A stretch of DNA of 64,000 nt from Apostichopus japonicus (taxonomy: Eukaryota > Echinodermata > Holothuroidea > Aspidochirotida > Stichopodidae): assembly GCF_037975245.1 (NCBI RefSeq), contig NC_092568.1, forward strand, positions 14,471,501-14,535,500. The letters are read 5' to 3'. Shown piece by piece: positions 1 to 13,087 of the stretch (the first letter of the stretch is position 1; each line of letters begins with the position of its first letter). The notes under the pieces were generated by a model. It saw only the letters and a program-made list of their open reading frames with translations. It was not told where the DNA came from and made no database searches. Both the position numbers and the translations under genes were made by a program.

Positions 1-3000
1 AAATTCGATTTATCGGTATCGCACATTCGATTTATCGGTATCGCACATTCGATTAATCGGTATCGCACGTTCGATTAATCGGTACCGCACTTTCTATTTA
101 TCGGTACCGCACAATCGATTTATCGTTATCGCACTTTCGATTAGTCGGTACCGTACATTCGATTTATCGGTCCGCACATCCATTTATCGGTAAAGCACAT
201 TCGATTGATCGGTCACACAAATTCGATTTATCGGTACCGCACTTTCGATTTTTATCGGTCTCTTCACAATCGATTTATCGGTACCGCGCATTCGATTTAT
301 CGGTATCGTAAATTCAATTAATCGGTATCACGCATTCGATTTATTTGTATCGCACATTCGATTTATCGGTACCGCACATTCGATTTTTCAGTATCGCACA
401 ATCGATTTATCGGTATTTCCCTTCGATTTATCGGTACCGCACATTCGATTTATCGATACAGCACATCGATATATCGGTAGCGCACATTCGATTGATCGAT
501 ACCGCACATTCGATTCATCAGTATCGCACATTCGATTGATCGGTCCCGCAAAATCTATTGATCAGTACCACACATTCGATTTATCGGTACCGCAAAATCG
601 ATTTATCGGTATCGCACATTCAATTAATCGGTATCGAACGTTCGATTTATCGGTACCGCACTTTCGATTTATCGGTCTTGCACATTCGATTCATCGGTCC
701 CGCACAATCGATTTATCGGTATCGCACTTTCGATTAATCGGTACCGCACATTCGATTTATCGGTACCGCACATTCGATTTATCGGTATCGCACATTCGAT
801 TAAAAGGTATCGCACATTCTATTTATCGGTACCGCACTTTCGATTTATCGGTATCGCACATTCTATTTATCGGTACCGCACATTCGATTTATCGGTATCG
901 CACATTCTATTTATCGGTACCGCACATTTGATTTATCTGTATCGCACATTCGATCCATCGGTATCCCACATTCGATTTATTTGTATCGCTTATTCGATTT
1001 ATCGGTATCGCATATTCGATTTATCGTTATCGCACTTTCGATTAATCGGTACCGCATTTTTTATTTATCGGTACCGCACAATCGATTTATCGTTATCGCA
1101 CTTTCGATTAATCGGTACCGCACATTCGATTTATCGGTACCGCTCATTCGATTTATCGGTATCGCACATTCGATTAATCGGTATCGCACGTTCGATTTAT
1201 CGGTATCCAACATTCGATTTATTTGTATAGCTTATTCGATTTATCGGTACCGCACATTCGATCTATCGGTATTGCACATTCGATTTATCGGTACCGCACA
1301 TTCGATTTATCGGTACCGCACATTCGATTTATCAGTATCGCATATTCGATTTATCGGTACCGCACATTCGATTTATCGGTATCGCACGTTCGATTTATCG
1401 GTACCGCACTTTCGATTTATCGGTACCGCACAATCGATTTATCGGTATCGCAAAATCGATTTATCGGTACCCCACATTCAATTCATCGGTTTCGTAAATT
1501 CGATTTATCGGTATCGCACGTTCGATTTATCGGTACCGCACTTTCGATTTATCGGTATCGCAAAATCGATTTATCGGTACCGCACATTCAATTGATCGGT
1601 TTCGTAAATTCGATTTATCGGTACTGCAAAATCGATTGATCGGTATCGCATAATCGATTTATCGGTACCGCACAATCGATTTCTCGGTCCCGCACATACA
1701 ATTCATCGGTATCGTAAATTCGATTGATGGGTACCGCAAAATAGATTGATCGGTATCGCACATTCGATTTTTCGGTACCGCACATTCGATTTATCGGTTA
1801 CGCACATTCAATTGATCGGTCCCGCAAAATCGATTTATCGGTACCACACATTAGATTTATCGATACCGCACATTAGCTTTATCGGTACCGCACATTCGAT
1901 TCATCGGTATCGCACATTCGATTAATGGGTATCGTAAATTCGATTTATCGGTACCGCAGATTCTATAAATCGGTATCGTAAATTCAATTAATCGTTATCG
2001 CGCATTCGATTTATCGGTATCGCACCTTCGATTTATCGGTATCGAACATTCGATTAATCGGTACCGCACGTTTGATTTATCGGTATCGCACATTCGATTT
2101 ATCGGTATCGCACAATCGATTTATCGGTACCGCACATTCGATTTATCGGTACCGCACATTCGATTTATCGGTATCGCACAATCGATTTATCGGTATTGCC
2201 CTTGGATTTATCGGTACCGCACATTCGATTGATCGGTCCCGCAAAATCGATTTATCGGTACCACACATTCGATTTATCGGTACCGCAAAATCGATTTATC
2301 GGTATCTCACATTCGATTTTTCGGTAAAGCACATTCGATTTATCGGTACCGCACATTCGATTTATCGGTATCGCACGTTCGGTTTATCGGTACCGCACTT
2401 TCTATTGATCGGTCTTGCACAATCGATTCATCGGTACCGCACATTCGATTTATCAGTATCGCACAATCGATTTATCGGTATTGTCCATCGATTTATCGGT
2501 ACCGCACATTTGATTTATCGGTACCGCACATCGATTTATCGGTAAAGCACATTCGATTGATCGGTACCAAACATTCGATCGATCAGTATCTCACATTCGA
2601 TTGATCGGTCCCGCAAAATCAATTTATGGGTACCACACATTCGATTTATCGTTACCGCAAATTCGATTTATCGGTATCGCACATTCGATTTTTCGGTACC
2701 GCACATTCGATTTATCGGTACCGCACAATCGATTTATCAGTCTCTTCAATCGATTAATAGGTACCGCGCATTCGATTGATCGTTACCGCAATATCTATTT
2801 ATCGGTACCGCACATTCGATTTATCGGTACCGCACATTCGATTTATCGGTATCGCACATTCGATTTATCGGTATCGCACAATCTATTTATCGGTATTGCA
2901 AATTCGATTTATCGGTACCGTACATTCGATTTATCGGTCCGCACATCGATTTATCAGTATCGCACATTCGATTGATCGGTCCCGCAAAATCGATTTATCG

Positions 3001-6000
3001 GTACCACACATATGATTTATCGTTATCGCACAACCGATTCATCGGTATCGCACATTCGACTTATCGGTACCGCACAATCGATTTATCGGTCCGCACATTC
3101 AATTTATCGGTATCGTTAATTATATTTATCTGTACCGCAAAATCGATTTATCGTTATCGCACGTTCGATTTATCGGTACCGCACATTCGATTTATCGGTA
3201 TCGTAAATTTGATTTATCGGTCCCGCACAATCGTTTTATCGGTATCGCACTTTCAATTAATAGGTACCGCACATTCGATTTATCGGTACCGCTCATTCGA
3301 TTTATGGGTATCCCACATTCGATTAATCGGTATCGCACGTTCGATTTATTTGTATCGCTTATTCGATTTATTGTATCGCTTATTCGATTTATCGGTATCG
3401 CACATTCGATTTATTTGTATCGCTTATTCGATTTATCGGTATCGCACAACCGATTCATCGGTATCGCACATTCGACTTATCGGTACCGCACAATCGATTT
3501 ATCGGTACCGCACATTCGATTTATCGGTATCGCACATTCGATTTATCGGTATCGCACAATCGATTAATCGGTACCGCACATTCGATTTATCGGTATCGCA
3601 CATTCGATTTTTCGGTATGGCACATTCGATTTATCGGTACCACACATTCGATTTATCGGTCCGCACATCGATTTATCGGTAAAGCACATTCGATTGATCG
3701 GTCCCGCAAAATCGTTTTATCGGTACTACACATTTGATTTATCGGTTTCGCAAATTCTATTTATCGGTACCGCACATTCGATTGATAGGTCCCGCAAAAT
3801 CGAATTATCGGTCCCGCACAATCGATTTATCGGTACCACACATTCGATTATCGGTACCGCAAATTGATTTATCGGTATCGCACATTCGATTTATCGGTCC
3901 CGCACAATCGATTTATCGCTACCGCACATTCGACTGATCGGTATCGTTAATTCGAAATATTGGTATCGCACTGTCGATTTATCGGTATCGCACTGTCTAC
4001 TTATCGGCATCGCACTTTCGATTTATCGGTACCGCACATTCGATTTATCGGTACCGCACATTCGATTTATCAGTATCGCACAATCGATTTTTCGGTACCG
4101 TACATTCGATTTATCGGTATCGCACTTTCGATTTTTCGGTACCGCACATTCGATTTATCGGTATCGCACATTCGATTTATCGGTATCCCACATTCGATTT
4201 ATTTGTATCGCTTATTCGATTTATCGGTATCGCACATTCGATTTATCGGTATCGTAATTTCGATTTATCGGTACCGCACATTCTATGAATCGGTATCGTA
4301 AATTCAATTAATCGTTATCGCGCATTCGATTTATCGGTATCGCACCTTCGATTAATCGGTACCGCACATTCGATTTATCGGTATCGCACATTCGATTAAT
4401 CGGTATCGCACGTTCGATTAATCGGTACCGCACTTTCTATTTATCGGTACCGCACAATCGATTTATCGTTATCGCACTTTCGATTAATCGGTACCGTACA
4501 ATCGATTTATCGGTACCGCACATTCGACTTATCGGTATCGTAAATTCGATTTATCGGTATCGCACATTCGATTTATCGGTATCGCACATTCGATTAATCG
4601 GTATCGCACGTTCGATTAATCGGTACCGCACTTTCTATTTATCGGTACCGCACAATCGATTTATCGTTATCGCACTTTCGATTAATCGGTACCGTACATT
4701 CGATTTATCGGTCCGCACATCCATTTATCGGTAAAGCACATTCGATTGATCGGTCACGCACTTTCGATTTTTATCGGTCTCTTCACAATCGATTTATCGG
4801 TACCGCGCATTCGATTTATCGGTATCGTAAATTCAATTAATCGGTATCACGCATTCGATTTATTTGTATCGCACATTCGATTTATCGGTACCGCACATTC
4901 GATTTTTCAGTATCGCACAATCGATTTATCGGTATTTACCTTCGATTTATCGGTACCGCACATTCGATTTATCGATACAGCACATCGATTTATCGGTAGC
5001 GCACATTCGATTGATCGATACCGCACATTCGATTCATCAGTATCGCACATTCGATTGATCGGTCCCGCAAAATCTATTGATCAGTACCACACATTCGATT
5101 TATCGGTACCGCAAAATCGATTTATCGGTATCGCACATTCAATTAATCGGTATCGAACGTTCGATTTATCGGTACCGCACTTTCGATTTATCGGTCTTGC
5201 ACAATCGATTCATCGGTCCCGCACAATCGATTTATCGGTATCGCACTTTCGATTAATCGGTACCGCACATTCGATTTATCGGTACCGCACATTCGATTTA
5301 TCGGTATCGCACATTCGATTAAAAGGTATCGCACATTCTATTTATCGGTACCGCACTTTCGATTTATCGGTATCGCACATTCTATTTATCGGTACCGCAC
5401 ATTCGATTTATCGGTATCGCACATTCTATTTATCGGTACCGCACATTTGATTTATCTGTATCGCACATTCGATCCATCGGTATCCCACATTCGATTTATT
5501 TGTATCGCTTATTCGATTTATCGGTATCGCATATTCGATTTATCGTTATCGCACTTTCGATTAATCGGTACCGCATTTTTTATTTATCGGTACCGCACAA
5601 TCGATTTATCGTTATCGCACTTTCGATTAATCGGTACCGCACATTCGATTTATCGGTACCGCTCATTCGATTTATCGGTATCGCACATTCGATTAATCGG
5701 TATCGCACGTTCGATTTATCGGTATCCAACATTCGATTTATTTGTATAGCTTATTCGATTTATCGGTACCGCACATTCGATCTATCGGTATTGCACATTC
5801 GATTTATCGGTACCGCACATTCGATTTATCGGTACCGCACATTCGATTTATCAGTATCGCATATTCGATCTATCGGTACCGCACATTCGATTTATCGGTA
5901 TCGCACGTTCGATTTATCGGTACCGCACTTTCGATTTATCGGTACCGCACAATCGATTTATCGGTATCGCAAAATCGATTTATCGGTACCCCACATTCAA

Positions 6001-9000
6001 TTCATCGGTTTCGTAAATTCGATTTATCGGTATCGCACGTTCGATTTATCGGTACCGCACTTTCGATTTATCGGTATCGCAAAATCGATTTATCGGTACC
6101 GCACATTCAATTGATCGGTTTCGTAAATTCGATTTATCGGTACCGCAAAATCGATTGATCGGTATCGCATAATCGATTTATCGGTACCGCACAATCGATT
6201 TCTCGGTCCCGCACATACAATTCATCGGTATCGTAAATTCGATTGATGGGTACCGCAAAATAGATTGATCGGTATCGCACATTCGATTTTTCGGTACCGC
6301 ACATTCGATTTATCGGTTACGCACATTCAATTGATCGGTCCCGCAAAATCGATTTATCGGTACCACACATTAGATTTATCGATACCGCACATTAGCTTTA
6401 TCGGTACCGCACATTCGATTCATCGGTATCGCACATTCGATTAATGGGTATCGTAAATTCGATTTATCGGTACCGCAAATTCTATAAATCGGTGTCGTAA
6501 ATTCAATTAATCGTTATCGCGCATTCGATTTATCGGTATCGCACCTTCGATTTATCGGTATCGAACATTCGATTAATCGGTACCGCACGTTTGATTTATC
6601 GGTATCGCACATTCGATTTATCGGTATCGCACAATCGATTTATCGGTACCGCACATTCGATTAATCGGTACCGCACATTCGATTTATCAGTATCGCACAA
6701 TCGATTTATCGGTATTGCCCTTGGATTTATCGGTACCGCACATTCGATTGATCGGTCCCGCAAAATCGATTTATCGGTACCACACATTCGATTTATCGGT
6801 ACCGCAAAATCGATTTATCGGTATCTCACATTCGATTTTTCGGTAAAGCACATTCGATTTATCGGTACCGCACATTCGATTTATCTGTATCGCACGTTCG
6901 GTTTATCGGTACCGCACTTTCTATTGATCGGTCTTGCACAATCGATTCATCGGTACCGCACATTCGATTTATCAGTATCGCACAATCGATTTATCGGTAT
7001 TGTCCATCGATTTATCGGTACCGCACATTTGATTTATCGGTACCGCACATCGATTTATCGGTAAAGCACATTCGATTGATCGGTACCGCACATTCGATCG
7101 ATCAGTATCTCACATTCGATTGATCGGTCCCGCAAAATCAATTTATGGGTACCACACATTCGATTTATCGTTACCGCAAATTCGATTTATCGGTATCGCA
7201 CATTCGATTTTTCGGTACCGCACATTCGATTTATCGGTACCGCACAATCGATTTATCAGTCTCTTCAATCGATTAATAGGTACCGCGCATTCGATTGATC
7301 GTTACCGCAATATCTATTTATCGGTACCGCACATTCGATTTATCGGTATCGCACATTCGATTTATCGGTATCGCACAATCTATTTATCGGTATTGCAAAT
7401 TCGATTTATCGGTACCGTACATTCGATTTATCGGTCCGCACATCGATTTATCAGTATCGCACATTCGATTGATCGGTCCCGCAAAATCGATTTATCGGTA
7501 CCACACATATGATTTATCGTTATCGCACAACCGATTCATCGGTATCGCACATTCGACTTATCGGTACCGCACAATCGATTTATCGGTCCGCACATTCCAT
7601 TTATCGGTATCGTTAATTATATTTATCTGTACCGCAAAATCGATTTATCGGTATCGCACATTCGAATCATCGGTACCGCACAATCGATTTATCGGTACCG
7701 CACATTCGATTTATCGGTACAGCACATTCGATTTATCGTTACCGCACATTCGATTTATCAGTATCGCACATTCGATTGATCGGTCCCGAAAATTCGATTC
7801 ATCGGTACCACACATTCGATTTATCGGTACCGCAAAATCGAATTTTCGGTATCACACATTCGTTTTTCGGTACCGCACATTCGATTTATCGGTACCGCAC
7901 ATTCGATTCATCGGTATCGCACGTTCGATTTATCGGTACCGCACTTTCGATTTATCGGTCTTGCACAATCGATTCATCGGTACCGTACATTCCATTTATC
8001 GGTATTGTAAATTTGATTTATCAGTCCCGCACAATCGATTTATCGGTATCGCACATCGATTAATCGGTACCGTACATTCGATTTATCGATCCGCACATCG
8101 ATTTATCAGTATCGCACAATCGATTTATCGGTATTGCCCTTCGATTTATCGGTCCCGCACAATCGATTTATCGGTACCGCACATTCGATTTATCGGCACG
8201 TTACATCTATTTATCGGTAAAGGACATTCGATTGATCGGTACCGCACATTCGATGTATCAGTATCGCACATTCGATTAATCGGTCCCGCAAAATCGATTT
8301 ATCGGTACCGCAAAATCGATTTATCGGTATCGCACATTCGATTTTTCGGTACCGCACATTCGATTTATCGGTATCGCACCTTCGATTAATCGGTACCGCA
8401 CAATCGATTGATCGGTACCGCACATTCGATTTATCGGTACCGCACATTCGATTTATCGGTATCGTAAATTTGATTTATCGGTCTCGCACAATCGTTTTAT
8501 CGGTATCGCACTTTCAATTAATAGGTACCGCACATTCGATTTATCGGTACCGCTCATTCGATTTATGGGTATCCCTTATTCGATTAATCGGTATCGCACG
8601 TTCGATTTATTTGTATCGCTTATTCGATTTATTGTATCGCTTATTCGATTTATCGGTATCGCACATTCGATTTATTTGTATCGCTTATTCGATTTATCGG
8701 TATCGCACAACCGATTCATCGGTATCGCACATTCGACTTATCGGTACCGCACAATCGATTTATCGGTACCGCACATTCGATTTATCGGTATCGCACATTC
8801 GATTTTTCGGTATGGCACATTCGATTTATCGGTACCACACATTCGATTTATCGGTCCGCACATCGATTTATCGGTAAAGCACATTCGATTGATCGGTCCC
8901 GCAAAATCGTTTTATCGGTACTACACATTTGATTTATCGGTTTCGCAAATTCTATTTATCGGTACCGCACATTCGATTGATAGGTCCCGCAAAATCGAAT

Positions 9001-9115
9001 TATCGGTCCCGCACAATCGATTTATCGGTACCACACATTCGATTATCGGTACCGCAAATTGATTTATCGGTATCGCACATTCGATTTTTCGGTCCCGCAC
9101 AATCGATTTATCGGT
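1..9115 (+). repeat. Large tandem duplication, about 4.52 kb period
   Basis: Positions 1-2840 recur at 4542-7359, nearly base for base: the offset is 4541 at first and 4519 after loss of one monomer near 4758. Copy 1 then has one extra 22-bp monomer near 2820-2841, giving offset 4497 to about 3145/7640. Copy 2 next carries about 800 bp absent from copy 1 (about 7645-8440). Homology resumes (3190 with 8453, offset about 5261, then 5195 after a 66-bp, three-monomer difference) until about 3920/9115. The roughly 600 bp at 3935-4541 is ordinary satellite between the copies. Confidence 0.9.
7645..8440 (+). repeat. Satellite segment present only in copy 2 of the 4.5-kb duplication
   Basis: This segment of about 800 bp is absent at the corresponding point of copy 1 (near 3150-3190). 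It is made entirely of the same 22-bp monomer and short variants (GGTATTGCCCTTCG, GGTCTTGCACAATCG), with no foreign DNA. Either copy 2 gained it or copy 1 lost it by in-register unequal exchange; the sequence does not show which. Confidence 0.7.
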
Positions 9116-9649
9116 ATCGCACATTCGATATATTGGTATCGCAAATTCGATTGATCGGTACCGCACAATCGATTCATCGGTACCGCACAATCGATTTATA
9201 GGTACCGCGCATTCGATTGATCGTTATCGCAATATCGATATATATGTACCGCACAATCGATTTATCGGTACCGTACATTCGATTTATCGGTATCGTACGT
9301 TCGATTTATCGGTATCGTAAATTCGAAATATCGGTATCGCACTGTCTATTTATCGGTATCGCACATTCGACTTATCGGTACCGCACAATCGCATTATCGG
9401 TACCGCACTTTCGATTTATCGGTACCGCACAATCCATTTATCGGTACCGCAAAATCGATTTATCGGTATCGCACATTCGACTTATCGGTACCGCACATTC
9501 GATTTATCAGTATCGCACAATCGATCTATCGGTATTGCCCTTCGATTGATCAGTACCGCACATTCTATTCATCGGTATCGCACGTTCGATTTATCGGTAC
9601 CGCACATTCTATTTATCGGTACCGCACAATCGATTTATCGCTAACGCAC

Positions 9650-10720
9650 AATCGACTTATCGGTATCGTAAATTCGAAATATCGGTAACGCACTGTCTAT
9701 TTATCGGTATCGCACATTCGATTTATCGGTATCGCAAATTCGATTGATCGGTACCGCACAATCGATTTATCGGTCTCTTCAATCGATTGATAGGTACCGC
9801 GCATTCGATTGATCGTTACCGCAATATCGATTTATCGGTACCGCACAATCGATTTATCGGTATCGCACATTCCATTATCAGTATCGCACATTCGATCTAT
9901 CGGTATTGCACATTCGATTTATCGGTACCGCACATTCGATTTATCGGTCCGCACATCGATTTATCGGTAAAGCATATTCGATTGATCGGTCCTGCAAAAT
10001 CGTTTATCGGTCCCGCACAATCGATTTATCGGTACCACACATTCGATTATCGGTACCGCAAAATTGATTTATCGGTATCGCACATTCGATTTATCGGTAT
10101 CGCAAATTCGATTGATCGGTACCGCAGAATCGATTTTTCGGTCTCTTCAATCGATTTATAGGTACCGCGCATTCGATTGATCGTTACCGCAATATCTATA
10201 TATCGGTACCGCACAACCGTTTTATCGGTCCCGCACATTCGATTTATCGGTATCGCACATTCGAGTTATCGGTACCGTACATTCGATTTATCAGTATCGC
10301 ACAATCGATTTATCGGTATTGCCCTTCGATTTATCGGTACCGCACATTCTATTCATCGGTATCGCACGTTCGATTTATCGGTACCGCACTTTCTATTTAT
10401 CGGTACCGCACAATCGAGTTATCGCTACCGCACATTCGACTTATCGGTATCGTAAATTCGAAATATCGGTATCGCACTGTCTATTTATCGGTATCGCACA
10501 TTCGATTCATCGGTATCGCAAATTCGATTGATCGGTACCGCACAATCGATTTATCGGTCTCTTCAATCGATTTATAGGTACCGCGCATTCGATTGATCGT
10601 TACCGCAATATCTATTTATCGGTACCGCACATTCGATTTATCGGTATCGCACAATCGATTTATCGGTATCGCACTTTCGATTAATCGGTACCGCACATTC
10701 GATTTATCGGTACCGCACAT
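9650..10720 (+). repeat. Displaced copy of satellite segment 21907-22977
   Basis: The series of variant monomers here recurs at offset 12257, from about 9650/21907 to about 10720/22977. Shared markers include GGTCTCTTCAATCGATTGATAGG, CATTCCATTATCAG, GGTCCTGCAAAATCG, GATTTTTCGG and the GAGTTATCGC run. The two copies are separated by more than 12 kb of other satellite sequence, including the 3.97-kb duplication. A shorter related stretch (9110-9330) matches 21715-21960 at a different offset. Confidence 0.8.
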
Positions 10721-13087
10721 TCGATTTATCGGTACGGTACATCTATTTATCGGTAAAGCACATTCGATTGATCGGTACCGCATATTCGATGAATCAGTAT
10801 CGCACATTCGATTGATCGGTCCCGCAAAATCGATTTATCGGTACCGCAAAATCGATTTATCGGTATCGCACATTCGATTTTTCGGTACCGCACATTCGAT
10901 TTATCGGTATCGCACATTCGATTTATCGGTATCGCACAATCGATTTATCGGTACCGCACATTCGATTTATCGGTATCGCACATTCGATTTATCGGTATCG
11001 CACAATCGATTTATCGTCATCGCACATTCGATTTATCTGTATCGCACATTCTATTCATCGGTATCCCACATTCGATTTATTTGTATCGCTTATTCGATTC
11101 ATCGGTATCGCACATTCGATTTATCGGTATCGCACACTCTATGAATCGGTATCGTAAATTCAATTAATCGTTATCGCGCATTCGATTTATCGGTATCGCA
11201 CCTTCGATTAATCGGTACCGCACAATCGATTGATCGGTACCGCACATTCGACTTATCGGTATCGTCAATTCGATTTATCGGTATCGCACTTTCGATTGAT
11301 CGGTATCGCACATTCGATTAATCGGTATCGCACGTTCGATTTATCGGTACCGCACTTTCTATTTATCGGTACCGCACAATCGATTTATTGCTACCGCACA
11401 TTCGACTTATCGGTATCGTAAATTCGAATTATCGGTATCGCACTGTCGATTTATCTGTATCGCACATTCGATTTATCGGTATCGCAAATTCGATTGATCG
11501 GTACCGCACAATCGATTTATCGGTCTCTTCAATCGATTTATAGGTACCGCGCATTCGATTGATCGTTACCGCAATATCGATATATCGGTACCGCACAATC
11601 GATTTATCGGTCCCGCACAATCGATTTATCGTTATCGCACGTTCGATTTATCGGTACCGCACATTCGATTTATCGGTATCGTAAATTTGATTTATCGGTC
11701 CCGCACAATCGATTTATCGGTATCGCACTTTCGATTAATAGGTACCGCACATTCGATTTATCGGTACCGCTCATTCGATTTATGGATATCCCACATTCGA
11801 TTAATCGGTATCGCACGTTCGATTTATTTGTATCGCTTATTCGATTTATTTGTATCGCTTATTCGACTTATTGGTACCGCACAATCGATTTATCGGTACC
11901 GCACATTCGATTTATCGTTATCGCACATTCGATTTATCGGTATCGCACAAACGATTTATCGGTACCGCACATTCGATTTATCAGTATCGCACATTCGATT
12001 TATCGGTATGGCACATTCGATTTATCGGTCCGCACATCGGTTTATCGGTAAAGCACATTCGATTGATCGGTCCCGCAAAATCGTTTTATCGGTACTACAC
12101 ATTCGATTTATCGGTTTCGCAAATTCTATTTATCGGTACCGCACATTCGATTGATCGGTATCGTACGTTCGATTTATCGGTATCGTAAATTCGAAATATC
12201 GGTATCGCACTGTCTATTTATCGGTATCGCACATTCGATTTATCGGTATCGCACAACAGATTCATCGGTATCGCACATTCGACTTATCGGTACCGCACAA
12301 TCGATTTATCGGTACCGCACTTTCGATTTATCGGTACCGCACAATCCATTTATCGGTACCGCACATTCGATTTATCGGTATCGCACATTCGACTTATCGG
12401 TACCGCACATTCGATTTATCAGTATCGCACAATCGATTTATCGGTATTGCCCTTCGATTGATCGGTACCGCACATTCTATTTATCGGTACCGCACAATCG
12501 ATTTATCGCTACCGCACAATCGACTTATCGGTATCGTAAATTCGAAATATCGGTATCGCACTGTCTATTTATCGGTATCGCACATTCGATTTATCGGTAT
12601 CGCAAATTCGATTGATCGGTACCGCACAATCGATTTATCGGACTCTTCAATCGATTTATAGGTACCGCGCATTCGATTGATCGTTACCGCAATATCGATT
12701 TATCGGTACCGTACAATCGATTTATCGGTACCGCACATTCGATTTATCAGTATCGCACATTCGATCTATCGGTATTGCACATTCGATTTATCGGTCCGCA
12801 CATCGATTTATCGGTAAAGCATATTCGATTGATCGGTCCCGCAAAATCGTTTATCGGTCCCGCACAATCGATTTATCGGTACCACACATTCGATTATCGG
12901 TACCGCAAAATTGATTTATCGGTATCGCACATTCGATTTATCGGTATCGCAAATTCGATTGATCGGTACCGCACAATCGATTTTTCGGTCTCTTCAATCG
13001 ATTTATAGGTACCGCGCATTCGATTGATCGTTACCGCACAACCGTTTTATCGGTCCCGCACATTCGATTTATCGGTATCGCACATTC

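Noticed and set aside
6596-6787. Minus-strand open frames of about 60-90 codons in the satellite
   Set aside because: They arise where GATTGATCGG-type variants replace the consensus and remove the recurring TAA. They are repetitive and unsupported by any start context or domain.
7295-8389. 364-codon + strand open frame in satellite
   Set aside because: Same reason: a TTG start, pure satellite periodicity, and its length changes with monomer gains and losses between the two duplicated copies.
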